Assembly: GCA_031276915.1 (NCBI GenBank)
Contig: JAISME010000191.1
Span: 1 to 47,348, forward strand
Length of the DNA: 47,348 nucleotides
From: Zoogloeaceae bacterium
GTDB taxonomy: Bacteria > Pseudomonadota > Gammaproteobacteria > Burkholderiales > Rhodocyclaceae
Direction of reading: 5' to 3'
The position numbers were made by a program, and so were the translations under genes. Below the pieces are notes generated by a model. It did not search any database. It saw only the letters and a list, made by a program, of their open reading frames with translations, and was not told the DNA's origin. Within the stretch, counting starts at the first letter, position 1. Each line of letters begins with the position of its first letter. This document shows positions 9,571 to 18,930 of this stretch, one piece after another.

Positions 9571-11859
9571 ATGAAAACATGCAATGACAAACGCAGTTCC
9601 CGGCAGTGGGCGAAACGTCCTGTCGCCCTCCTGGTTTCCCTTGCCCTTGGCGGCGGGTTGTTCTCCGGGACGGTGGCGGCGCAATCTTCGCGGCAGGAAG
9701 ACGAAAACGTCACGCTGGACGCGGTCGTCATTCGCGGCGATGGGCAGCGAAAAGTCGTGGGTGACGCGGTCCAGGAAACCGCGCCGGATTCGCAGGTCAC
9801 CTTGGGCAAGGAAACGCTGGAAAAATTCGTCGGCCTCGACAGCCCGGTCACGGGTGCCTTGAGTTACACGCCGGGCGTGTTTTTCGCGGGCAGCGACAGT
9901 TCCGGCGTGACGGAAGGCTCATTCAGCATACGCGGGTTCTCGCAGGACCAGGTGGGCGTGACCCGCGATGGCGTGCCGGTCAATGATCCGCAATACGGTT
10001 CGCCGCACGCGGATTTCTTCGGGGAGCCGGAAAACTACGATTCCATAAGCGTGCTCTATGGTTCGGCTTCCAACGCCAGCCCCGCCCTGACGGCGAGCGG
10101 CGGCTCCATCGCGCTCACGACCGTCGCGCCCACAGCAAGGGCAGGGGCGTTTCTCAAGCAATCCTTTGGCGGCAACCATCTCAGGAAAACCTTTGTCCGC
10201 GCCAATACCGGCGAACACAACGGTTTTTCCGCCTGGGTTTCCGCCTCCCGGACAACCGCGGAGTTATGGACGAAAGGCGGGGGCGACATCGAATCCAACC
10301 GCTACGAAAGCAATCTGCAATATCGCTGGGGCAACGGCAACCGCGTCAACGCCGTTCTTTCCAGTTTCATCATGAAGACGAACTCGTATCACACGCCGAC
10401 ATTGGCCGAATACCGTTCGCAATCTTATTCGGCGGGCTATCCGGAACAGGGTTATCCCACTGTCGGCCCGGATCCGGACGCGCCCGTCACGCCGAGCCTG
10501 GAAGGGCAGCGGGCGGATTTCAAAATCCAGACCGTCGGCGTCAATGGCCTTTTCAATCTTTCCGATGCCGTGCAATTGAGGGTGAATCCCTACTACGTGC
10601 ATGTCACCGAAGGCACGGCCTCGATCATGGCCTTTGGGTTGAACGAAACGCAAATCAACCGGGACCTCAACCAGGATGGCGACAGGGCGGATACGCGCCC
10701 GGTCATCGGCGCCCTGTTCCCCACCCAATACCGGGTCGGCGGCACGGTGACGACGGACTGGTTCCTCAACGCGCAACATACCCTGCAATTCGGACTCTGG
10801 CATGACCTGATCCATGCCCGTCACCAGATCCAGTTCCAGCCCGCGGACGGCAAGGGCAAACCGTATGAAATAGACGGCTCGAACCCCATCCGCGACGGCA
10901 ATGGCGAGGTTGTCCATCTCGCCAACAAGGGCAACCGGGTCACCTCCAGGAAAATATGGGTACAGGACACATGGAACGGCATTGACGATGTGACCATCAC
11001 CGCTGGTCTGGCCGCGTTGCATACGCGGCTGGAAAGCGAAAGGAAGGCGGAATTGTTTACGCCGGGGCTTGCCTACAAGCGTAGCGCGACCTACAACCGC
11101 CTGTTGCCCAGTGTCAAGCTCGCCTGGCAGCGCAACGCGACGGAACAGGTTTTCTACAGCGTGACCTCCAATGTGAAGTTGCCGCTGGTGGAATCCCTCT
11201 ATTCCGCGCCCGGTTCCGGCGAGCAAAAACCGGAAAAAGCCATCAACCAGGAATTGGGCTGGCGTTACGGCACGGATAATCTGCTCCTGGGCGCAACGCT
11301 GTTCTTCAATTCCTTTAAGGATCGCCAGGCGTCTACCGATGTGGGTGGAGTGACTTCCTATATCAACGCGGGCGATGTCAAGACAAGGGGACTGGAACTT
11401 TCGCTGAACGGCAAATTCGCCACATCCTTTCGCTATTTCGGCAACCTGAGCTACACGAGCGCCAAACAAGGCAGCGATTACCGCGTCGACAACGGTCCGG
11501 TGTACGACACCCGGGGCAAGCAATTGTTCAATACGCCGAAATACCTGGCTTCCGTCGGCATTGGTTATGACGATGGCGCGCTCTATGGCAATTTCCTCGC
11601 GCGGTATGTCGGCAGCTTCTACGGCGATCTCGCCAACCGGGAAAAAATCGGTGATTACACGGTTTTCGATCTGAACTTCGGCTACCGGAAAAAACTGTCC
11701 GGACATGAAGTGGTGTTTCGCCTGAATTTGAACAACGTCTTCGACAAGCATTATCTCTCCGGCGTGAAGGGGGGCGTCGTCCTGGCGGACGCGAGTTCTC
11801 CCACCTACTACCGGGGACAGCCCCGCAGTGTGCTCGGTACGCTTTCGGTCGATTTTTGA
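9571..11859 (+). CDS. TonB-dependent receptor (TBDR-3)
   Basis: 762 aa; plug-domain pattern ALSYTPGVFFAGSDSSGVTEGSFSIRGFSQDQVGVTRDGVPVND; barrel ending LGTLSVDF. Confidence 0.92.
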   Translation: MKTCNDKRSSRQWAKRPVALLVSLALGGGLFSGTVAAQSSRQEDENVTLDAVVIRGDGQRKVVGDAVQETAPDSQVTLGKETLEKFVGLDSPVTGALSYTPGVFFAGSDSSGVTEGSFSIRGFSQDQVGVTRDGVPVNDPQYGSPHADFFGEPENYDSISVLYGSASNASPALTASGGSIALTTVAPTARAGAFLKQSFGGNHLRKTFVRANTGEHNGFSAWVSASRTTAELWTKGGGDIESNRYESNLQYRWGNGNRVNAVLSSFIMKTNSYHTPTLAEYRSQSYSAGYPEQGYPTVGPDPDAPVTPSLEGQRADFKIQTVGVNGLFNLSDAVQLRVNPYYVHVTEGTASIMAFGLNETQINRDLNQDGDRADTRPVIGALFPTQYRVGGTVTTDWFLNAQHTLQFGLWHDLIHARHQIQFQPADGKGKPYEIDGSNPIRDGNGEVVHLANKGNRVTSRKIWVQDTWNGIDDVTITAGLAALHTRLESERKAELFTPGLAYKRSATYNRLLPSVKLAWQRNATEQVFYSVTSNVKLPLVESLYSAPGSGEQKPEKAINQELGWRYGTDNLLLGATLFFNSFKDRQASTDVGGVTSYINAGDVKTRGLELSLNGKFATSFRYFGNLSYTSAKQGSDYRVDNGPVYDTRGKQLFNTPKYLASVGIGYDDGALYGNFLARYVGSFYGDLANREKIGDYTVFDLNFGYRKKLSGHEVVFRLNLNNVFDKHYLSGVKGGVVLADASSPTYYRGQPRSVLGTLSVDF

Positions 11860-11886
11860 ACATTCGCCTTGCGCAAGGGAATTCCC

Positions 11887-13506
11887 ATGACGGACATTGT
11901 TTTTGACTACATCATCATTGGCGGCGGCACCGCTGGTTGTGTGCTGGCAAACCGCTTGTCGGCCAATCCCGACAAGCGTGTGCTGTTGCTCGAATCGGGC
12001 GTCGACACGACGGAAAACACCACGCCGGAGGAAATTGCCGATGGCCTGCGCCCGTACCTGCCGCGTTTTGCGGGCACGCGCTTCCTGTGGCCGGAACTAA
12101 ACATCTGGCGCGCCGCCGAGCATCCCGGCGTCCCGCGTGAACCGCAGTTCTATGAACAAGGGCGAATACTGGGCGGCGGATCAAGCGTCAACATGATGAT
12201 TTCCAATCGCGGCATTCCTTCCGATTACGATGAATGGGAACGGCATGGCGCGGCAGGCTGGGGCTGGAAGGACGTGTTGCCCTATTTTCGTCGCCTGGAG
12301 TCCGACCCGGAGTTCGGCAATCGCCCGGAAAGCGCTGCCCTGCATGGTTTGCATGGTCCCTTGCCGATCGTCCGCGTCAATCCGGAAACCTGGAGTCGCT
12401 TTACCAAGGCGGCGGCGGCATCGCTGGAAACCCTGGGCTTGCGCAACATCGAGGACCAGAACGGCAGGTTCGAGGATGGTTACTTTCCGCCAACCTTCAC
12501 CATCCGGGACGGCAAGCGCGTTTCTTCCGCCATTGCCTATCTCGATGACGCCACGCGCCTGCGTTCCAACCTGAGCATCTGGACGGAAACGACAGCCTTG
12601 GCGTTGACGCTGCGCGGAGCGGACGTCGACGGCGTGGAAGCGCGCCGGGGCGGGGTCAAGACGCAAATCAAGGCGCGGCAGGTCATTCTCGCGGCGGGCG
12701 CGTTGCAAACCCCCGGTTTCCTGCTGCGCGCCGGGATTGGTCCCGCCGACGAATTGCGCGCCTTGGGGATTTCCGTGCGCTCCAATTTGCCCGGCGTGGG
12801 CAAGAATCTTTGGGATCACGCTTCGTTGGCCCTTGCCGCTTCATTGCCGCCACAAGCGGCGATAGACGCCTATTTCGAGCGGACGACCATGCACCAACTG
12901 GGCATCCGCCTGTCTTCCGGGGTCGACAAGGCGGTTCCTTCCGATATTTTCATGCACATTGGCGCAGACCCCGGAAACGCCGTCGCCAGCATTGTGTTCT
13001 GGGTCAACAAACCCAGTTCCAGGGGCGCGCTCGCCTTGCGGGACACGAACCCGGAGAGTCCGCCCGTCGTGGATTTCCGCCTGCTCTCCGACGCGCGCGA
13101 CCTGGAGCGTCTCAAGTTCGCGCTACGCTTTGCCGCCAGGGTGTTCGAGTATCCCGTGCTCAAGCAGTATGGATTGAAATTCGGCCTGACCCGTTTTGCC
13201 GTTCCCGCACTGGGCGGACCTGAACTTGTCGACATCCTGCAAGACGAAACCGCGCTGGAACATTTCCTGCGCGTCAATGTCGGCGGAGTCTGGCATGCCA
13301 GCGGCACGGCGCGCATCGGTCGGCCCGACGACCCGGAGGCGGTGGTCGATCCCTCCGGGCGCGTCTATGGCGTGGGCGGCCTGCGCGTCGCGGACGCTTC
13401 GGTGTTTCCGACCATTCCCGCCGCCAACACGAACCTGCCCGCCGTATTGGTCGCGGAAAAGATCGCCGACGCGATCCTGGCGCAAGACACAGGGCACGGG
13501 ACATGA
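11887..13506 (+). CDS. GMC-family FAD-dependent oxidoreductase (choline dehydrogenase-like)
   Basis: DYIIIGGGTAGCVLANRL FAD motif; GRILGGGSSVNMM; ILAAGALQTPGFLLRAGIGP; C-terminal VWHASGTARIG...LRVADASVFPTIPAANTN. Confidence 0.93.
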   Translation: MTDIVFDYIIIGGGTAGCVLANRLSANPDKRVLLLESGVDTTENTTPEEIADGLRPYLPRFAGTRFLWPELNIWRAAEHPGVPREPQFYEQGRILGGGSSVNMMISNRGIPSDYDEWERHGAAGWGWKDVLPYFRRLESDPEFGNRPESAALHGLHGPLPIVRVNPETWSRFTKAAAASLETLGLRNIEDQNGRFEDGYFPPTFTIRDGKRVSSAIAYLDDATRLRSNLSIWTETTALALTLRGADVDGVEARRGGVKTQIKARQVILAAGALQTPGFLLRAGIGPADELRALGISVRSNLPGVGKNLWDHASLALAASLPPQAAIDAYFERTTMHQLGIRLSSGVDKAVPSDIFMHIGADPGNAVASIVFWVNKPSSRGALALRDTNPESPPVVDFRLLSDARDLERLKFALRFAARVFEYPVLKQYGLKFGLTRFAVPALGGPELVDILQDETALEHFLRVNVGGVWHASGTARIGRPDDPEAVVDPSGRVYGVGGLRVADASVFPTIPAANTNLPAVLVAEKIADAILAQDTGHGT

Positions 13507-14951
13507 GCGACCGTTCCGCTTACGCCCTCTATATTGACGGGACGCCAGAGCGCGCGAGAGACGCCTTTCCGGTCATCAATCCGGCCACGGAAGAAACGAT
13601 TTCCGACGCGCCGCGCGCCAGCCGGGCACAGGTCGAGGCGGCAGTCGAGGCCGCACACAGGGCGCAAAAACCGTGGGGCGCGGATGAGGACGCCAGACGG
13701 TTGGCGCTGGCGGGCGCGGCGGTGCGGCTGGCCGCGCATCAGGAAGAAATTGCCCGACTGATTACGCTCGAACAGGGGCGTCCGCTCAAATTCGCCCTGG
13801 GCGAGGCGGCGGGCGCGGTCGCCATCTTGCGCCAGTACGCCGAATTGCCGCTGGAGCCGGGTGAACTGACATTGCGTGATGATGCCGAACGACTGGTGCG
13901 CGTGGAAAGACGCCCCTTCGGCGTTGTCGCCGCCATCACGCCGTGGAATGTGCCGATCATCCTGCTGGCGCTCAAGCTGGCTCCCGCGTTGCTGGCGGGC
14001 AATACCGTCGTCGCCAAGCCTTCGGAATACACCCCGCTTTCCACATTGCGACTGGCTGAGATCATTGGCCCGGAATTCCCGCCCGGCGTGTTCAACGTCG
14101 TCAGCGGAGCGGGCGAGACAGGGCAGATACTGGCGGAACACCCCCTGGTGAAAAACATTGCCTTCACCGGCAGCGTCGCCACAGGTCGGCGCATCTTTTC
14201 CGGCGCGGCCAACGATTTCAAGCGCTTTACGCTGGAACTGGGCGGCAATGATCCCGCGCTCGTGCTGGAAGACGCCGATCCCGCAGCGATTGCCGAGAAG
14301 ATCTTCTGGGGTGCGTTCTGGAACAGCGGGCAGATCTGCTTTGCGATCAAGCGCCTGTACGTTCCCGAACGTCTCGCGCCCGCCCTGGTTGCCGCGTTGT
14401 CGGCGCGCGCCCGGCGCACGGTCGTGGGCAATGGCCTGGATGAAAAAACGGAACTTGGCCCCTTGAGCAATTCCGTCCAGTTTGAACGGGTCAGGAAACT
14501 GGTCGACGACGCGCGTCTCCAGGGCGCGCGCGTGCATGCCGGGGGAGGGCCGCTGGCCGGGCCGGGCTATTTCTATCCGCCCACGATCATCGGCGACGTG
14601 GATAACGGCGTTGCGCTGGTCGATGAGGAACAATTCGGCCCGGTCTTGCCGGTTGTCGTCTATACGCGTCTGGAGGAAGCGTTGCGCAAGATCAATGCCA
14701 ATGTCTATGGCCTGGGCGCGTCGGTGTGGACGGCGGACAGCGAACGCGGTCATGCCGTATTGCGGGAAATCGATGTCGGCCTGGGTTGGGTAAACGACCA
14801 CCAGAACCTGCACCCGGGCGCGCCCAAGGGCGGCTTCAAGTGGAGCGGCTTCGGTTATGAAGGCGGACGGCAAGGACTGGAAGCCTACAGCCAATTGCAA
14901 ACCGTGAATGTAAACCGCGCCTTGCCGGTTTCGCAGGGTGAATCCCCATGA
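13503..14951 (+). CDS. NAD(P)-dependent aldehyde dehydrogenase
   Basis: FGVVAAITPWNVPI, FTGSVATGRRI, TLELGGNDPALVLEDAD, FWNSGQICFAIKRLYV (catalytic Cys). Confidence 0.95.
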   Translation: MSDRSAYALYIDGTPERARDAFPVINPATEETISDAPRASRAQVEAAVEAAHRAQKPWGADEDARRLALAGAAVRLAAHQEEIARLITLEQGRPLKFALGEAAGAVAILRQYAELPLEPGELTLRDDAERLVRVERRPFGVVAAITPWNVPIILLALKLAPALLAGNTVVAKPSEYTPLSTLRLAEIIGPEFPPGVFNVVSGAGETGQILAEHPLVKNIAFTGSVATGRRIFSGAANDFKRFTLELGGNDPALVLEDADPAAIAEKIFWGAFWNSGQICFAIKRLYVPERLAPALVAALSARARRTVVGNGLDEKTELGPLSNSVQFERVRKLVDDARLQGARVHAGGGPLAGPGYFYPPTIIGDVDNGVALVDEEQFGPVLPVVVYTRLEEALRKINANVYGLGASVWTADSERGHAVLREIDVGLGWVNDHQNLHPGAPKGGFKWSGFGYEGGRQGLEAYSQLQTVNVNRALPVSQGESP

Positions 14952-16150
14952 AAAACGCGAGCGGGTTTTCCATTTTCCTGATCCTGTTGTTCGCTGTGCT
15001 GATCGCCATCTGCCACGGCAAAAGCATGTTGCTGGTGGGGGATTTCGCGCGGGCGTTCGATGTCGCGCCCGCGCGGGCGAGCTGGATCGTCTCCGCCGTC
15101 GCGGTCATCGCCGCGCTGGCTTCCCCCATTGTCACCTGGCTGGTTACCCGCTTTGGCGAACGGCGCTCGATTACGGTCGGCTTGTTGATTGCGGGCGGTT
15201 GCAGTTACCTCGAAAGCCTGACGGGAGGGTTCTACCCTTTCCTGGCGTTACGCGTCGTTGAAGGTGCGGGCTACATTACCGTCGTGCTCGCCGCGCTGGC
15301 CTTGCTGATCCATACCACGCAAGGCGCCTTGCGCGTTCGGGCGCTGGCGTTCTGGTCGGTGGCCTCGCCATTGGGTGGCGCGATCGCCATCTTTGCCGTG
15401 TCGCCCTACATCGGCGGTGACTGGCGCGTGGTGTTCAAGGGGCACGCGATCGTGCTGGCCTTGCTGTTGCTGGCGATTCCCCTGTTGCCCGCCGCGAACC
15501 TGGCCAGCAAGGGGGAACGCAAACCCTTTGCCGGGATTTTCGGCATCTACCGGCATCCTTCCATCCTCCGGCTCGCCGCTGCGGTCGGCGCTCCCCTGAC
15601 GGCAGCCCTGGGCCTGGTGACGGTCGTGCCGCATTACTTCATCAATGTGCTCAACATCGAACCGGCCACCATCGGCATGGTCGCCACGCTCAGCATTCTT
15701 TCCTCCGTGCTGGCAGGCGGCGTCGCGGGCTACATCCTGACCGCGCGCGTCGGCCCCCTGGCGGTGGTGATCGGTGCGTTCGGCGGGCTGGCGCTGGAAA
15801 TCTTTGTTTTCCTGCCCGGCGTAAGCGCCAATGCGGCGATTCTGGCCAAGATTTTCCAGGGATTCTTCGGCAGCTTTGTCACGGCGTGGGTCTTCACCAA
15901 TATCCCGAAAATGTCGCCTGGCGGCAATGTGATGGGCGCGGGCGGCATCGCGGAACAGTTCCTCTACATTTCCATGTTCCTTGGCCCCATGATCCTGTTT
16001 CCGCTCTATATGCTGGAATCCCGCCTGCCGTTCTTCATCGTGCTTGCCATTGCCAGCCTGTTGCCCCTGCTCCTGTTGCCGCTTGATTTGCGCAATGTCT
16101 GGAACGCGCGCCGACCAGAAGACAAGCGCGTCGCGCCAGAAGCCAGGTGA
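14948..16150 (+). CDS. MFS transporter
   Basis: About 400 aa, about 12 hydrophobic segments; overlaps the ALDH stop codon (ATGA). Confidence 0.85.
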   Translation: MKNASGFSIFLILLFAVLIAICHGKSMLLVGDFARAFDVAPARASWIVSAVAVIAALASPIVTWLVTRFGERRSITVGLLIAGGCSYLESLTGGFYPFLALRVVEGAGYITVVLAALALLIHTTQGALRVRALAFWSVASPLGGAIAIFAVSPYIGGDWRVVFKGHAIVLALLLLAIPLLPAANLASKGERKPFAGIFGIYRHPSILRLAAAVGAPLTAALGLVTVVPHYFINVLNIEPATIGMVATLSILSSVLAGGVAGYILTARVGPLAVVIGAFGGLALEIFVFLPGVSANAAILAKIFQGFFGSFVTAWVFTNIPKMSPGGNVMGAGGIAEQFLYISMFLGPMILFPLYMLESRLPFFIVLAIASLLPLLLLPLDLRNVWNARRPEDKRVAPEAR

Positions 16151-16380
16151 TCCGCCGGGTGATGCCTGTCCTCGTTCCTTCGCCCGCAAGGCGGCGCGAC
16201 GGCGGCTGTCGCCGTGTGACACTGGAGGCCCGTATCCGTCTCTGCCCGTTCCCAAGGGAAAATGCGACAGGGATGCCTGGAAAACAACCTCGATTGTTTT
16301 GCAAATCCCGCCAATCTTGCCAATTACCCATCGGTTCTGGCCAAGATTCATGACATTCAAAGTTTTTTGAGGCGTCCCCG

Positions 16381-17586
16381 ATGAATATTCCCCCTCCCGG
16401 TTTGTTGCATCGCCCCGGACGCTTCGCCGCTGCTTTCATTTGTTTGTCCCTGACCAGCGGCGTCACCATCGGCATGAACAAGATACTGGTGACGTTGATG
16501 GCCTTGCGGCTGGAAGCGGAAGCTTGGCAAATCGGCTTGCTCATCAGCGCGGAAAGCTTGTCGATGATGCTGATGTCGTTACCGGCGGGAATGCTCATCA
16601 CCCATTTTGGCGCGCGTTCTGTCTATGCTGTTTCCAGCCTTGCCGCGATGTGTCTCTATCCCCTGGTGGCCTATGCGCCAAGCTGGTACGCGGCGGCGGG
16701 TCTTCTGTTCCTGGCGGGGATTTGCATTCCCTTCCGGGTGGTGTCCATGAACACTTCGTGGCTGGAACGCCTGCCGGAATTGGGGGCCTCGAAGGGAGGC
16801 TGGTATCGGGGCGCGTTGATGCTGGGGATTGGCCTCCTGGGGCCGCTGGCGGGCAATTTCACCGCCAACAGGCTCGGCGTGCGCGGCAGTTACTGGGTAA
16901 CAAGCGGACTTTTTGCCTTCATGGCCCTGTATGGTTTCCTGATTCTTTCCCGGACGACCAGCGTCAATAGACATGAAGGCGTGTTCCGCGCGCTTTCCGC
17001 GATGCTCGGCCAGTTGCGCAACCCGGTGGTGCGCGAGGTGTGCACCTACGATGGCATGGCAAGCGTCGTGCAGGGATTCCTGGGCGTATTCGTCATTGTC
17101 ATTGCCGTGCGGGTGTTCCACTGGAGCGAACCGAAAGCGGTCATGGTGATGGTGGCGGCGGGTTCGATGTTTGTGTTTACGCTCTTCGTGCTGGCGCCCT
17201 TTGCCTTCAGGTTGGGGGAAAAGTGGATGTATGACCTGGGGCATGCCGGGATGATCGGCGGCCTGCTTGTCCTTGGCCTGACGACGCACGGCAACCTGCT
17301 TTTCGTCGGCGCGCTTCTGCACGCTTGTGGGCATGGGCTGAACCAACTGGTCAACATCGCCCGTATTTCGCATTGCCCCGGACACAAGGGGCATATTTCC
17401 GGCCTGCAAACCATGGTCGGCATGGGGGGCGGCTTCGCAGGCGCGGCGGTCGGCGGCCTACTCAGCAAGGGCATGGCCTTGCAGGACATCTTCCTGCTCT
17501 GGATTCCTCTCTGGCTCCTGATTTGCCCCGGGTTTCGCCGCGTCCTCCAGCGCGGCGCAAGGAAATTGAAATGGAAACGCCAATAG
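16381..17586 (+). CDS. MFS transporter
   Basis: 401 aa, multiple hydrophobic segments, MFS-like layout. Confidence 0.83.
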   Translation: MNIPPPGLLHRPGRFAAAFICLSLTSGVTIGMNKILVTLMALRLEAEAWQIGLLISAESLSMMLMSLPAGMLITHFGARSVYAVSSLAAMCLYPLVAYAPSWYAAAGLLFLAGICIPFRVVSMNTSWLERLPELGASKGGWYRGALMLGIGLLGPLAGNFTANRLGVRGSYWVTSGLFAFMALYGFLILSRTTSVNRHEGVFRALSAMLGQLRNPVVREVCTYDGMASVVQGFLGVFVIVIAVRVFHWSEPKAVMVMVAAGSMFVFTLFVLAPFAFRLGEKWMYDLGHAGMIGGLLVLGLTTHGNLLFVGALLHACGHGLNQLVNIARISHCPGHKGHISGLQTMVGMGGGFAGAAVGGLLSKGMALQDIFLLWIPLWLLICPGFRRVLQRGARKLKWKRQ

Positions 17587-17630
17587 ATCGGGACGCGGGC
17601 GAGCGCCGGGGGCCAGGCAAGGTCCGCTGA

Positions 17631-17646
17631 TGTTGCCTGGGCAACA
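17631..17646. promoter_or_regulatory. Candidate enhancer/UAS, perfect palindrome TGTTGCC-TG-GGCAACA
   Basis: 7-bp perfect arms, 2-bp spacer; about 104 bp upstream of the sigma-54 promoter at 17742. Confidence 0.65.
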
Positions 17647-17741
17647 GCTTCTGTTTCCCGAACAACGATTTCTTCCCTGTCAAAATCCAGGAAAAATATC
17701 AAGTGATTGTATTTAAACGATAAATTCAAGGGATTTTGTTG

Positions 17742-17757
17742 TGGCATGAAAGCTGCT
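17742..17757 (+). promoter_or_regulatory. Candidate sigma-54 promoter TGGCATGAAAGCTGCT
   Basis: GG 17743-17744 and GC 17755-17756; 65 bp upstream of the monooxygenase start. Confidence 0.72.
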
Positions 17758-17821
17758 CATTCCGGTACATGGGATTCCGGTTCCATTCTTGATCACTGTC
17801 TTCATCGAAAAGGAGCCTTTC

Positions 17822-18898
17822 ATGGCAACAGAATTCATCTGGCAATTGCCGGTTGCAAGTGACGGTCGTTATGGCGATGCGCGCGCGATTCGGCGGGGTG
17901 AGCGCGACGGATCCGAGCGTTCGGTGTTTTCGCCGGGCGTGAGCGACCCGCGCGGCGACAACTTCAATTATTTCGATTACCTGTACCAGGTGGCGCGCGC
18001 CACCGACCTGGCCGGTTTCGACGGCCTGCAAATCCCCGATGATCCCGACGCGGACGAATCCTGGATCGTGGCGGCCTACGCGGCGCGGGCGACGCGCCAT
18101 GTCAGGATACTGGCCGAGTTTCCGGCTTCGCGCGGTTCTTCCGTGTTTGCCGCGAAGAACGCCATTTCCTTCCAGCGTTTCAGCAAGGGACGTTTTGCCT
18201 GGCAAATTGGCTTGGGCGGCAATGAATTGCAACGCCGCTGGTATGGCGATCATCTTGAGGAAGCCGATCTGCTGCCGCGCATCGAAGAGTTTGTCACGGT
18301 TGCGCGCGGCGTGACGAGTGGCAAGAAATTCAGTTTCGCAGGACGTTTCTTCGAGGTGCTGGAAGGCGGCTTTGGAGGGCCGCTTTCCGCCTATCCACTG
18401 CCGCCGGTTTATCTCTCCGGCAACAGTGACGCTGCATTGTCGCTGTCGGCGCGGGTGGCGGATGTGCATATTTTCGACGCCCTGCCGGTGGCGCAGTTGC
18501 GTCCGGCCGTCGCACATCTCAAGGCCCTGGCGGATCAGGAAGGACGCAAGGTGGCGGCTGGCCTGCGCATTGACCTGGTGGCGCGGGAAACCGAGCGCGA
18601 GGCGTTGTTCGAGGCGCGTCGCTATCTCAATCAATCCGGCCAGCAACGCACGGTTGCCGACCCGGCGGTTGGGTCCAATTACTGGCATGGCCTTTCCTAC
18701 GGTCGCAACGGCGCGGCGGCTTCCCTGTTCGGCGACTATGAACAGGTGGCCAAACGCCTGGCCGAGTATGGGGAAGCAGGCGTCGAGTCTTTCATCCTGA
18801 GCGCGGTTCCGCATCTTGAGGAAGCCTATCGCATCGGCGAGCTTGTCTTGCCTGTGGCGCGTGGCCTTGCTTCCGCCGAGCGACGCCTTGCCGCCTGA
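17822..18898 (+). CDS. LLM-class flavin-dependent monooxygenase, divergent SsuD-like
   Basis: FDGLQIPDDPDADESWIVAAYAARAT, RGSSVFAAKNAISFQRFSKGRFAWQIGLGG, PPVYLSGNSDAA, ESFILSAVPHLEEAYRIGELVLP. Confidence 0.88.
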   Translation: MATEFIWQLPVASDGRYGDARAIRRGERDGSERSVFSPGVSDPRGDNFNYFDYLYQVARATDLAGFDGLQIPDDPDADESWIVAAYAARATRHVRILAEFPASRGSSVFAAKNAISFQRFSKGRFAWQIGLGGNELQRRWYGDHLEEADLLPRIEEFVTVARGVTSGKKFSFAGRFFEVLEGGFGGPLSAYPLPPVYLSGNSDAALSLSARVADVHIFDALPVAQLRPAVAHLKALADQEGRKVAAGLRIDLVARETEREALFEARRYLNQSGQQRTVADPAVGSNYWHGLSYGRNGAAASLFGDYEQVAKRLAEYGEAGVESFILSAVPHLEEAYRIGELVLPVARGLASAERRLAA

Positions 18899-18930
18899 CC
18901 TGATTTCCTGACCTTACATTGGAGTGTCAC

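Noticed and set aside
17631-17646. NifA-binding site (TGT-N10-ACA)
   Set aside because: Pattern fits, but no nitrogen-fixation genes or NifA are present; the local SfnR-like activator is a more economical explanation.
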